A DNA stretch of 64,000 nucleotides, taken from assembly GCA_016946835.1 (NCBI GenBank), contig JACVTC010000043.1:719501-783500 (forward strand), given 5' to 3'. Positions 33,201 to 44,261 of the stretch are shown in pieces. The translations under genes were made by a program, and so were the position numbers. The notes under the pieces are model-generated. The model was not told the DNA's origin. It did no database searches and was given only the letters and a program-made list of their open reading frames with translations. The first letter of the stretch is position 1; every line of letters starts with the position of its first letter. The stretch comes from Neocallimastix lanati (nom. inval.). Lineage: Eukaryota; Neocallimastigomycota; Neocallimastigomycetes; Neocallimastigales; Neocallimastigaceae.

Positions 33201-34233
33201 GAAGCTCATAATATTGGCCACGAAGGATATTACAAAACATATCAAAGACTTAAGAAAAACTTTTATTGGAATCATATGATTAAAGATATCAAAAGAATTG
33301 TTAGTAATTGTGAAAAATGCCAGTTAAATCGTCCTCAACCATATCCAGAACCAACCGAAAACCATCCAACTAAAGTGGAGGGTCCCTTTTGTGCATTTAG
33401 GATTAGATATTATAGGACCGTTACCAAAAACAAGAAATAATAATCAATATATTATAGTAACTGTTGATTACTTTACCAAATGGGTTGAAGCCGAACCCAC
33501 TGAAAACATAACTTCCTCTGATATAATTAAATTTTTAATAAATGTTTTTGCAAGACATGGTGTGCCTCAAGTTATTACCACCGATAATGGAGCCCAATTC
33601 ACCTCTGACATGACAAAAATCTTTCTTGACCTTTACGACGTTTATGTAAAATTCATAGCTACTTATCACCCTGAATCCAATGGTCTCACTGAAAACCGAA
33701 ATAAAGAAATTGAAAAATTACTTCGTTTATTAGGAAGGAAAAATCAAGATTGGGATGAAGTTTTACCTTCTGCTTTATGGGAACTTCGAACTACCAAAAA
33801 TACAGCTACTGGACATTCTAGTTTTGAATTAGTATATGGAAGAGAAGACCAACAGCCGTATGATATAGCCATAAGAACAACTGAAAATGCAGGTAAATCA
33901 TATGATGAAATTTTAATGGAAAAATTTGTTCGTCATTATCAATGGACTAGAGAAGCATGCGAAAATGTGAAGAATGCTAACAAGTATTGGGCAACAAGAC
34001 GAGAAGAACAAATAAGTATGAAAAAAGGAAAAGAATTAAAGGCTGGTGATCTTGTTCTTGTTAGAAACTTTAGCCGCACTAAGCTAGAACCATATTACAA
34101 TGGACCATTTAAAATTTTAAAAATTCAATTCAACACAGCAACCCTAATCGATCAGAAGACTGGAAAGCAACTCGATAGGAATGTTCACTTTAAAAATTTA
34201 GTAAAGTTTAACTCCGCTTACAGAGAAGCTTGA
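30198..34233 (+). pseudogene. pol: Pol of element G1, frameshifted before integrase core
   Basis: Open in -1 from gag; first ATG 30417. Linker (KSLKDNPRPFATPALRKKKEN), pre-protease patch (ITIGQLLNACPKIRSQLTQ), protease with FIDSCSNLSIVT (D-S-C, ~residue 247 from the ATG), RT with LRIDYRKVNDM, FTTLDLFSGFHQILM, MPFGLTGAPSTFQRE and FIDD (32202-32213), RNase H with IRTDASYNGIGGVL and VLADALSRM, integrase zinc region H-x3-H...CEKCQ near 33220-33320. One extra T in a run at 33387-33390, relative to G2, shifts the frame. The rest continues at 33391-34233 with catalytic D (LGLDIIGPL), D (TTDNGAQF) and E (YHPESNGLTENRNKE) and tail YYNGPFKILK. In the RT fingers, SSTVVLILK differs from SSPVVLILK in G2. 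Confidence 0.92.
30222..30255 (+). promoter_or_regulatory. -1 frameshift signal of element G1
   Basis: Slippery heptamer T TTA AAC (30222-30228) in the gag frame, 7-nt spacer TTCTAAA with the gag stop, then a 6-bp stem TGGGAG/CTCCCA (30236-30241, 30250-30255) with an 8-nt loop. The -1 frame is closed by TAA at 30195 and open from 30198 onward, so the overlap is only 37 nt. Confidence 0.88.
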
Positions 34234-34251
34234 GTCTTCGTCGGGGCATCT

Positions 34252-34741
34252 TGATAAGAATGTACTAAATAATGCATTCTTAATTAAATCTACGATTTAT
34301 TTCTAATACATTATGTGTACATTATTATTTTTGTACTTTAATAAATTTTTAAATCCAAAGATCAAAAATTAAATCAAAAATTATATTAAACTTTATATTT
34401 TTATATTAAATCTTATATTAATAGTAATATTTTTATATATTTAAAACTAATATTAGCAATATTAATAATAAATCTTATTTTTTTATATTTTTATATTAAT
34501 AATGAAAATTTGTATTAATAATATTTTTTATATATTGATAATTAAAAATTTATATATTATATTTTAACTTTTATTATAAAATTTTATATCGAAATGTTTT
34601 ATTTTATATTGAAAAATATTTTATTTTATTAAAAACCTTTATATTAGAATAATATTTTTATTTTTATTTGAATATTTTAACAGATTGTAATAAAAAAATA
34701 TAGCCAATTAAATAAATTCTTATTAGTAATATTTTAGATAG

Positions 34742-34799
<58 letters not shown>

Positions 34800-35079
34800 T
34801 TTTATTAATATTATAAATGTATTTTATTTATATTGTTATAATTAAATTTTATATAATTGATTATAAAACTCAATTTAAATTTAATAGTTTTTATAAAAAA
34901 AAAATAAATAAAATGTAATTTAGTGGCAAGAACAACTTTTATGCCTTGAAAAAAAAGTATAAATAGTTGTAAATTTTGCTACTAATTTTTAAATATCATC
35001 AAATAAAATCAAATAAATTTATAAATAAAAATAATAAATAAAAAAATAAAATTTGTGTTTCTTACTTTATTTTTATTTA
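34252..35079 (+). repeat. 3' LTR of element G1 (3'-truncated)
   Basis: Matches the 5' LTR from TGATAAG to TTATTTTTATTTA, then diverges; the terminal ATTCTCTAAAACCTTAACA is missing. Contains an A tract at about 34747-34797. The preceding bases GTCGGGGCATCT match G2 and H (GTGGGGGCATCT) and mark the 3' end of the internal region. Confidence 0.9.
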
Positions 35080-35321
35080 TAAATTTATTTGATTTTATTT
35101 GATTTTATTTGATTTTATTTGATGATATTTAAAAATTAGTAGCAAAATTTACAACTATTTATACTTTTTTTTCAAGACATAAAAGTTGTTCTTGCCACTA
35201 AATTACATTTTATTTATTTTTTTTTTATAAAAACTATTAAATTTAAATTGAGTTTTATAATCAATTATATAAAATTTAATTATAACAATATAAATAAAAT
35301 ACATTTATAATATTAATAAAA

Positions 35322-35378
<57 letters not shown>

Positions 35379-35867
35379 CTATCTAAAATATTACTAATAA
35401 GAATTTATTTAATTGGCTATATTTTTTATTACAATCTGTTAAAATATTCAAATAAAAATAAAAATACTATTCTAATATAAAGGTTTTTAATAAAATAAAA
35501 TATTTTTCAATATAAAATAAAACATTTCGATATAAAATTTTATAATAAAAGTTAAAATATAATATATAAATTTTTAATTATCAATATATAAAAAATATTA
35601 TTAATACAAATTTTCATTATTAATATAAAAATATAAAAAAATAAGATTTATTATTAATATTGCTAATATTAGTTTTAAATATATAAAAATATTACTATTA
35701 ATATAAGATTTAATATAAAAATATAAAGTTTAATATAATTTTTGATTTAATTTTTGATCTTTGGATTTAAAAATTTATTAAAGTACAAAAATAATAATGT
35801 ACACATAATGTATTAGAAATAAATCGTAGATTTAATTAAGAATGCATTATTTAGTACATTCTTATCA
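35067..35867 (-). repeat. Inverted G-type LTR forming a palindrome with the G1 3' LTR
   Basis: Reverse-oriented LTR ending in TTCTTATCA at 35867. It starts at the 13-bp microhomology TTATTTTTATTTA (35067-35079) and lacks its outermost ~65 bp. Together with 34252-35079 it makes arms of roughly 780 bp around a spacer of ~35 nt. No internal element sequence lies between the arms. Confidence 0.9.
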
Positions 35868-35898
35868 AAGATGGTAGACTCGGGGTTGACACTTAGAT

Positions 35899-35949
35899 AT
35901 TTAAAATCAAGCAGGGGGGGACGGGTATTACCCTGCTTTGATTTTAAAT
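35899..35949. repeat. Long G/C-containing hairpin in LTR-V
   Basis: The 18-base arm ATTTAAAATCAAGCAGGG is answered by its complement (one extra T) at 35931-35949. The 14-nt loop GGGGACGGGTATTA extends a G7 run. It stands out in an otherwise A/T sequence. Confidence 0.85.
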
Positions 35950-36833
35950 AAAAAAAAAAATTCTTTATTAAAAATTATTTATTTTTTTTTATTAATATAA
36001 AAGTTTTTTATTTAAAGTACACACATTTAATTTTTAAGAAATTGTTACAATATTTATATTTTTTTATAAATTTAAAGTATAATTAATTGTTTATAATTTA
36101 AGTAATTTTATAGAATTATTGAATTAATTTTATATCAATAATTCATTTTTGTTTTAATTTTTATAAATATAATAATATAATATTCAAATATAATTTAATT
36201 AAAAATAATTATAAAATAAATATATAGAAAATAGTTTTTACTATTTTCCGTGATATTTTTAAGTTAAATAAATTGTTTTTAAAGATTAATATAATAAATT
36301 TAATAATCTTTAATTATTTTAAATAATACTTGTAATTATTTTCAAAATAAAATAAAATTTTTATAATATTTAATTAATAAATTTGATAATAATAATTTTT
36401 ATAATAAGTAAAAATTTTTAATAATAATTTTTAATAATAAATTTAATTAATAATCTTAATAATTTTATAATAATATTTAATAGTTATAATAAATAAATTT
36501 TTATAATAATATTTAATAATTTTAATAATTTTATAATATTAATAATTTATAATAATTTTTAGAATAATATTTAATTAATAATTTTAATAATTTTATAATA
36601 ATTTTTATAATAATATTTAATTAATAGTTTTAATAATTTAGTATCTTAAAAGTATAATTTTAATATTTACAATTGTATTTTAATATATACATATATTTAA
36701 TAATATAACAATAAAGTAATTAATTAAAATTTATTTACATTATTTACAAGTGTAAATTAATTTATATCAAAATAAATTAAATTTTATTATTAAGTTTAGG
36801 TTATCAAGAATATAGGAAAGTACAATTTAGTAA

Positions 36834-37569
36834 TGTTGAAATTATAACTGAATTGAAATCTCAATTTCAGTTATTTACATTTCAATAGTTAACAAATATT
36901 ATTTATTTAATTATAAATAATATATATATTTAAATAATTAATAATTAATATAAATTCTTATTTAATATTTAAGGAATTATCTTAGGCCTAATAATTCTGA
37001 GAATATTAGTAAATAAGATTTATATTAATAATTTCAATTATCTACATATGACGTCACATGTATTTATTTATATTATGTTTATATATATGTTTACATCATA
37101 TATATTAACTACTATTTTTAATTATTCAAATTAATTATATAATTATAAATTAAATTTATTTAGTTATATTAAATATTTTAAACATATCGATATTGTTATT
37201 ATCTTAATATTTTATTAATATTCATATTACTATATTATTAATATCTTATAATTAAATATTATTATTATGTAACTTACAAAGTATAAAAGAAAGATGTAAA
37301 AATCTATCTTTTATGTTCTTTGTAAGGTTATTGTACTTACAATAATTATATACTAATAATTCAATAAATAAATATTTTCATAAATCCTTCAAAGAAATTA
37401 TTATTTAAAATATTCTTAGATATTAAGTGTTTAAATAACTTAACTATTTATCTTATATTATTTTTATATTATTATTAATTAATTATTGTTGGATTATTAA
37501 TATATAATTCAACATATTAAACTAGTAACGTTATTAATCATAAAACTATTTTATATCTTAATTTTAACA
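36834..37569 (+). repeat. Solo LTR-Y2 (F-like)
   Basis: 736 bp, TGTTGAAATTATAACTG...TTTTAACA, with perfect AGTAA duplications (36829-36833, 37570-37574). Contains TGACGTCA (about 37048-37055) and the CTTACAAAG...CTTTGTAAG hairpin with TATAAAAG. Nearly identical to Y1. Confidence 0.88.
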
Positions 37570-38552
37570 AGTAAAGAATTATTAATAATAAAATAAAGGT
37601 TATTAATTCATTCTTTACCAAAGATGATTTATACCTAATATTCTTAATCTACAAAAATTAAATTTTGTAGAAGTGAATAAAAGGATAAATACTGAATAAA
37701 ATTGATTTAAGAAATTTAAAAAAAAATAAATATGTTTTATTATTAAACACAAAAATGTTTTATTAAAAAAATTTATTTTTATTTTAATATTAATCTTTAT
37801 TTATTTAATAATTAATTTTGTTTAAATTAATAAAATAATTGTTAAAACTAATAAAATAATAAAATGAAATATTTATTATTTATACTAATTTATTTTAAAT
37901 TTTAATAATAAAATTGATTATTAATAACTAATAAAATATTTATAATAATTTATTAACTAATTAATAATCATAAAAAATTGATTATTAAAAACTAATAAAA
38001 TATTTATAATAATTTATTAACTAATTAATAATAAAGAATAAATTATAAGAAATATTTACATGTTTTTATATTTTTCTTTGATTTTAAACTATTTACATTA
38101 AAAATAATAAAATTAATAAAAGAGAAATAAAGAATAATTTATTATTAAATTAAACAATATTTACAATTAAAATGTTGATAAAGATGAGTTTTAAAATGTT
38201 ATTTTTAATTACAATTTGTTTATAAAAGTTGAGTTATAAAATAAATAAAATAATCATTATTTTAAATAAAAGTAACTTAAAAATTATTTAACTATTTAAT
38301 TTTAATTTTGTGATGTTTATAAGTTTGTTTATTTGTTATTTATAATTTATTAAATTTGTTTATTATTTTGTTTATTTGGAGTTTTAGAAAAATATTATTT
38401 ATTAATTTATTTTAGTTTTTAATTAAAATTATTAATGATTAATTAATTTATTATTATTTTATTTTAATTATTTTTATTTAATTAATTTTTCTTAAATATG
38501 GATTTAATTTTTTTTAGAATGGATTAATTTTTGGGTTAAGTTAGACAAGAAT

Positions 38553-39203
38553 TGTTAAGTTGGTACTTAGATTAAAGGGTAAACTTGGTTGGAAGCCTTT
38601 AATCTAATAACCTTTTGATATTATTTTATTTTTATAAATTGATTTATTCAAATATAAAATATTATTTTATTATTAAACTTTTAATTAACTATATTTTTAT
38701 TTAATATGTTTTATTATAAAGTTATCAGATTATTTGTAAATAATAATCTTACAAAGATTTAAAAAAGAATATTTTTTAGTTCTTTTATATTTTGAAAAAC
38801 AATATAAAATATTTAATAATATATTTTAATAAATACTAATTTAAAGATAACAATATAAAATATAATTTTAATATATAAAGTAATAGAATAATACATATAT
38901 AATATAAGATAATAAAAATATATAAAATAATATAATTAATAAAAAACAATTTTTATAAATAATATTCAACTATATTAATTAATATAAAAAGAGATAATGT
39001 TAATTAATATGTAATACAATATTAATCAATTAATATATTAGGGGTTCAATAATGTATAAAAGGGATAATATTAATTAATATATAATACAATATTAATTTG
39101 GTTATGAACGGTACAAGGATTTAAGGAGTACAAATTATATTTATAATTAAATTGTTATTTTTGTAGTATTAAATATAAATTAATTTGTATCAAATCCTTG
39201 ACA
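38553..39203 (-). repeat. 3' LTR of element F
   Basis: 651 bp, TGTTAAGTTGG...AATCCTTGACA on the plus strand. The purine tract GGAGAGAG (minus, within 39204-39215) adjoins it. Contains ATAATCTTAC at 38743-38752, the copy of the primer-site sequence. Confidence 0.95.
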
Positions 39204-39386
39204 ACGCTCTCTCCAAGAATTCGCATTCCAGGCGAATTCAAGAATACTAATATTTTTGATATTAGTTTATTCAAAAGAGTACTCAAGAAGTATTTGAAAT
39301 TCACTTGAACATAAATGTTCAATTGGCCATGTGAATTTCAAATTAGTTGGAGAAATAAATTGTGTTGAATATATATTTTTAAAGAA

Positions 39387-39390
<4 letters not shown>

Positions 39391-39437
<47 letters not shown>
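39391..39437. repeat. Homopolymer T, ~47 nt (A tract directly after F pol)
   Basis: In element sense an A tract begins within the pol stop codon TAA (39438-39440) and runs ~47 nt. The same position in element D holds A31. Confidence 0.95.
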
Positions 39438-39443
<6 letters not shown>

Positions 39444-42400
39444 ACTATATGAGATCGAGACTGGTTTCCTATTATTATTAATGTATTTAATAAAAATATT
39501 TTGGTTTCTTGGATTATCTTCAACTTCAGAAGAAGATACCCAATTATAGGAGGAACGATATTTATAACGGATTTTATATTCGTATTGTTTCTTCTTATAG
39601 TTAGTTCTAAAACCCGCAATTTCAATAATATCCTTAATAGACTCAGGATCTTTATATCGTTTTCTAAACTTTTCAGGCACTGGTGTGAATGGTTCGAGTT
39701 CAGAGACGTGGAAAACGTTATGATGCTTAGGAAAGGGTGAATTTTTAAGTTCAATTTCATAATTATTATTATGTAAAACATTGGTTACTTTGTATGGACC
39801 AAATTTGCCTGGAGCTAGTTTTGAGCTTGATTCTATATTTAACGAAGGGGGAGCTTGAATCCACACCAAATCGTCAATGTTGTAAGAAGGAGCGGTAATT
39901 CTTTTTCTATCAGCAGAACGTTTATATAGCTCTTGGGATCGGAGAAGAACTTCTTTAACATGATTAAAACTTTCATAAACTTTTTGAACCATTTTATGAT
40001 TAATGTTACAAGTAGGGAGTAGTGTATATTCATCCATGTAAGGATGAAATCCATAGTTGATAAAAAAGGGAGTTTCGTTAGTGGAAGGGTGAATTGAGTT
40101 GTTATAAGCAAATTCAGCAAGTGGAAGAAAATCAACCCAATCATCATGATAGAAAGATCTTGAGAAACAGCGAAGGTATTGTTCGATGAAAGAATTGCAT
40201 CGTTCAACTTGACCTACGGTTTCATGGTGGTCAGTAGTAGCTATTTTCGATTTAATATTTAATAAGAATAGAAATTCTTGCCAAAGTTCACTCGTAAACT
40301 GTGAACCTCTATCCGTAATAATATCATAGGGTAGACCATGGAGCTTATAGATATTATTGATAAAAGCTTTGGCTGTTTGTACGGAATTTGGAATATCTTT
40401 GAAGGGAATAAGGTGTATCATTTTTGAAAATCTATCAACTACAACCATAATCACCGTATTACCTTTGGATGGTGGAAGACCACATAAGAAATCAATTTCG
40501 ATTGATTTCCAAGGTCTTTCTGAAACGTCAAGCGGTTGAAGTAACCCAAATTTTCGGTGCCTAGATTTTTTGTTTCTCATACATGTTTCACACGACTTTA
40601 CAAAATTCTTAACATCATCTTCCATCTTGGGCCACCAAAAGTTTCTTGAGATCAACTCCAAAGTTCTTTTGACACCAAAATGACCCGCAGCAGGTTTCTC
40701 ATGATAACGAGTTAAAATATCTAAACGAAGTTGATCTGGTATGTAAATTAGATTGTTGTATAATATTAAATCATTTTCTAATTTAAACTTATTCATTTTG
40801 CGAAATGGTTTATAAGGGAAACCTTGAGAGACATTATTTTCAGAAAAATATATACGAAGATCCTCAGCAACCTTATCATTCTTTAAGTTTATTTTAATAT
40901 TATTGAGAAGATCGTTAGTTATACTAATTAAACATGGGATTTTACCAATATTCTTACTGTCTAAGATAAACTCAGGTTTATCCTCTATATCTTCCTTTTG
41001 GTAGTCTGGTCTTCTGGATAACGAATCGGGTTTGCCATTCTTTTTACCTTGGCGATAGATAAGTTCAAAGTCGTATTCTTGGAAGAATAGATGCCAACGA
41101 TGTTGACGTTGATTACCTATCTTCCCTCCAAGGGTATATAGAAGATTTCTATGGTCAGTAAAAACTTTAATCTTGAATTTAGCACCTAACAAAAGGTGAC
41201 GCCATGATGAGAAAGCTTCTTTAATTGATAAAAGTTCCTTATCGGTAATCGAATAGTTTATTTCGGCATTGTTAAGACTACGAGAAAAATAAGCAATAGG
41301 ATGAAGCTTATTATCATTATCATACTGGGAAAGAACTGCTCCAATAGCAAAGTTACTAGCATCGCACTCAACAATAAAAGGTTTTGTTAAGTCAGGATGC
41401 ATGAGGAGAGGGGAAGAAGTTAAACGTTTTTTGAGAATTGAGAAGGAGGTATCACAATCTTTAGACCAAACAAACTTCCTTCCTTTCTTGGTTAAAGCAT
41501 GCAAAGGTTTAGCAATAGCAGCAAAATTCCTTACGAATCTTCTATAGTAATTGCAAAGACCAAGAAACCTTTGAACCTCTTTTACGTTTTTTGGAATGGG
41601 CCATTCTTTGATTGATTTGATCTTCTTTGGATCAGTGGACACACCAGAACCAGAAATGATATGTCCAAGGAATTCGACTTCCTCTTTATCGAATTCACAT
41701 TTCGAAAGTTTAGCATATAAATTATTGTCAATAAGCTTTTTGAGAACCTCACGTACAGTTTGATGATGATCATCTAATGAATTAGAATAAATTAGAATGT
41801 CATCTAGGTAGAGTATTACCGATTTCTCTAAGAATGGACGAAGGACAGAGTTAATAAAAGATTGGAAGATTGCAGGTGCATTTTTAAGACCAAATGGCAT
41901 TACTAAATATTCGTAATGTCCATACTTAGTACGGAAAGCTGTTTTATATTCATCGCCTTCCTTTATACGAATTAAATTATATGCGGAGCGCAAGTCCAAT
42001 TTAGTAAAGTACTTGGCTCCTTTGACTCGTTCAATAATGTCGTTGATGAGCGGTAAAGGATAGGAATTTCTAATAGTAACCGCATTTAAACGTTTGTAGT
42101 CAACGCAGAGTCGGAGAGAACCATCACTCTTTTTTTGAAAGAGAACAGGATAGCCGGCTGGGGAGTGAGATTCTCTAATAAATCCTTTCTTTTCGTTTTC
42201 CTTTATGTAATCTTTTAAAACTTCTGATTCTTCCAATGTAAGCGGGTAGATTGGTCCATAATGTAAAGTAGCACCTGGTTGAAGATTGATCTCACAGTCC
42301 GTTAAACGATGGGGAGGAAGCTTATCTGCTTCCTTTTTACTGAAGACTATTGCAAGGTCTTTATACTGTTCAGGAATACGCTCAATATCAGGTTCTTCAG

Positions 42401-43016
42401 AATCCTCTGATACCTTATTTGAAAGAAAAGAATAGATTAAAAAGTTGTAATTATAGGGTAATCCGTCATAAAAATTAATTGAATTCGCATTTTGTTTAAA
42501 ATTCTTTATAATTCTTGATTTAAATTTTGAGATTTTAAAAGTAGAGTAAAGATAATGATTATCATAACTAAAATGTATTTTATAGTTTTTCATAAATTGA
42601 TTTCCAAGGAGTAAATCCACTGGAATATGTTTTGAAACAAGGAATTTTTCTTTAAATTTGATTAAATGAAACGTATTGTTAATTTTGATTTTTAGTTGAA
42701 AATTTAAAGACACAAATTCATTAATGGAATCTGTATCACCACTAATACCTTTTATATATATTTTATTATTAAGTTTTTGAGGTACAAGATTTAACCGAGA
42801 GATTAAATTGGTAGAAATAAAATTGCAGTAAGAACCACAATCTAACATTGATTTGGTTTGTAATTTAATGTTTTTGTTCCTTTTGTTTATTGTTGGGATA
42901 AATGATTTAAACAAAAAGAAAGAATTAGGAAGAGGAGGGTTTAAAGTTGGATAATTATATTGAATAGTTTTAATCGGAGAGGACTTCTTGGGAAGTCCAT
43001 TATCTAGTTTTTTGAG
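39438..43016 (-). CDS. pol: Pol of element F: protease, RT, RNase H, integrase, chromodomain
   Basis: The frame opens at 43016, reached by -1 frameshifting at 43007-43013; a TTG at 42914 is only an internal codon. Protease: MLDCGSYCNFI, with D-C-G in place of D-S/T-G. RT: DGSLRLCVDYKRLNAVTIRN, KLDLRSAYNLIR, MPFGLKNAPAIFQ, catalytic YLDD near 41810. RNase H: VECDASNFAIG, TDHRNLLY, PDSLSRRPD. Integrase: H-x4-H region (YHEKPAAGHFG...CETCMRNK), catalytic D (IEIDFLCGLPPSKG), D (ITDRGSQF), E (HHETVGQVERCN). C-terminal ~60 residues (KDIIEIAGFRTN...YKIRYKYRSSYNWVSSSEVEDN) look like a diverged chromodomain, which in chromoviruses guides integration to modified chromatin. The stop codon merges with the A tract. 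Confidence 0.93.
42981..43013 (-). promoter_or_regulatory. -1 frameshift signal of element F
   Basis: Slippery heptamer A AAA AAC (43007-43013) sits directly before the gag stop TAG (43004-43006). An 8-nt spacer leads to a perfect 6-bp stem GGACTT/AAGTCC (42993-42998, 42981-42986) with a 6-nt loop. In the pol frame a TAA lies immediately upstream of the site (its codon ends at 43017), so the two frames overlap by only about four codons around the heptamer. Confidence 0.88.
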
Positions 43017-44227
43017 TTAATTTTTTGGACTTCGGTAACATAATTTTCTCGGTTGTTGTAACTGGAATTAACCTTAGATTTATTATTATGGAAGTTATTA
43101 TTTTTACTATGATTGTAATAATTGTTATTCTTCTTATTCTTGTTTTCACTATTGGGATAAGAATGAGAGTTCTTTCTCTTATAATTTTTATTGCTGGTTA
43201 ATTGATTTATCTTTAATTTAGTTTCTTGAGAAGATTCAAACAATATGCACTTTGTTGTAATTTCTTCTATTTTCTCTGGAAACTTCTCCATTTTATTAAT
43301 TTCTTCTTTAAATTTTGGATGAAGACCATTATAGAAAAATAATACTAATGGTTCTTCAGGCCAACCAAGATCAGCTGTTAGTTTACGGAAAGAATCGATA
43401 TAGTCCTTAATATTACCATGAGAATGTTTAAGATTTATTAAATTAATTTTCTTTAACTTTTTGCTGACAACATCAGGAAAAGCTTCTTTTAATTCATTAA
43501 GAAGAGCCTCTAGGGAAGCAGGAGGACTACTGGAATATTTTGTTTGGTACCAACTTCTAGCAGCTTCTCTTAATCTTGATTGCACAAAGTTGATTTTCGA
43601 ATCTTCAGGCCAAGACTTACATGGATAGGTTTTAAATGTGTCCCCACACAGTTGACAGAAAAGTTCGGTTTCAGAAATATCACCTGAAAACAAACCTGGA
43701 TCGGGAACTTGAGGAATATTAATAGGGTAAGCAGATTGCATGATAACATCATGATCATTGTCATATCTTGTAGTAGTTGAGATATTATCATCGAAAACAG
43801 AATGGAGGTTTACCGTAGGATTTCCAGATGTCAACGGTATCGACGAGGTAGCACCAGAAGAAGTATTTTCTACTTGAGTTTTATTACATAATTCATGCTT
43901 AAAATAGAGGGTAGCCTTCTTCAAAGATTCTAAAGAGGCCAATATTTCATTATTCATTTTATCATAAGCTCCGAATTGTTTCATTACCTCTTGATGGTAA
44001 TTTTGTAAGTCTGCTTTGGAAACGAAGTTTTCATTCACCCCAGAAACTATACTATTACAAGCTTGTGAGGTATCATTTCTTAACTGTTGAACACCTTCTG
44101 CTAAGGTGGTACAAGCTTGGGTGGCTTCGGATCGCAATTGTTGTACTGAGTCTTCTTTATTCATATCCATTTCTTCATCCGATCTAGCTGAATACATTCC
44201 CGAGCGTCTTAGGCCAATTTTAGGCAT
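43004..44227 (-). CDS. gag: Gag of element F
   Basis: 407 residues from the ATG at 44227, 34 nt after the 5' LTR. N-terminus carries two repeated helices (VQQLRSEATQACTTLAEG and VQQLRNDTSQACNSIVSG), likely a coiled coil. Residues ~170-350 form a capsid of the Retrotrans_gag type (PDPGLFSGDISETELFCQL, FVQSRLREAARSWYQTKY, NLINLKHSHGNIKDYIDSFR, LGWPEEPLVLFFYNGLHPKFKEEI). The C-terminus is basic and Asn-rich (NYKRKNSHSYP, NKSKVNSSYNNRENY) without a CCHC knuckle; this tail may bind RNA instead. Closest Gag style in the window is element B (EFRKIASRLGWPDS). Ends at TAG within the frameshift signal. Confidence 0.92.
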   Translation of the reverse strand: MPKIGLRRSGMYSARSDEEMDMNKEDSVQQLRSEATQACTTLAEGVQQLRNDTSQACNSIVSGVNENFVSKADLQNYHQEVMKQFGAYDKMNNEILASLESLKKATLYFKHELCNKTQVENTSSGATSSIPLTSGNPTVNLHSVFDDNISTTTRYDNDHDVIMQSAYPINIPQVPDPGLFSGDISETELFCQLCGDTFKTYPCKSWPEDSKINFVQSRLREAARSWYQTKYSSSPPASLEALLNELKEAFPDVVSKKLKKINLINLKHSHGNIKDYIDSFRKLTADLGWPEEPLVLFFYNGLHPKFKEEINKMEKFPEKIEEITTKCILFESSQETKLKINQLTSNKNYKRKNSHSYPNSENKNKKNNNYYNHSKNNNFHNNKSKVNSSYNNRENYVTEVQKINSKN

Positions 44228-44250
44228 TCCAAGGAAGTTTCTAAAATAGC

Positions 44251-44261
44251 GGTAAGATTAT
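44251..44261 (-). promoter_or_regulatory. Self-complementary primer-binding site of element F
   Basis: ATAATCTTACC adjoins the 5' LTR in element sense. The first ten bases recur on the plus strand inside both LTRs (38743-38752, 44452-44461), so the RNA contains GUAAGAUUAU, able to pair with this site. That segment lies ~37 nt after TATAAAAG (44491-44498, minus), near the expected RNA 5' end. Tf1-like self-priming is inferred; there is no TGG start. Confidence 0.65.

Larger units (their letters stand above)
27003..35079 (+). mobile_element. Element G1, Ty3/gypsy retrotransposon, one frameshift
   Basis: Plus-strand element, near-identical to G2 (54753-62786, opposite strand). Order: 5' LTR, TGG-type primer site, ~1.45 kb structured leader, gag with CCHC, -1 frameshift signal, pol, 3' LTR. 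The 3' LTR lacks its last ~20 bp and runs at a 13-bp microhomology into an inverted LTR copy. There is no matching target duplication (left flank CAGAG, right flank after the inverted LTR AAGA), as expected after a rearrangement. Pol has a 1-nt insertion. Confidence 0.92.
35872..37620. repeat. Solo LTR-V, with nested LTR-Y2
   Basis: Ends TGGTAGACTC/TTCTTTACCA, about 1.0 kb without Y2, flanked by AAGA (35868-35871, 37621-37624). The element-sense start TGGTAAAGAA resembles that of H. It contains a long hairpin at 35899-35949. Confidence 0.65.
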
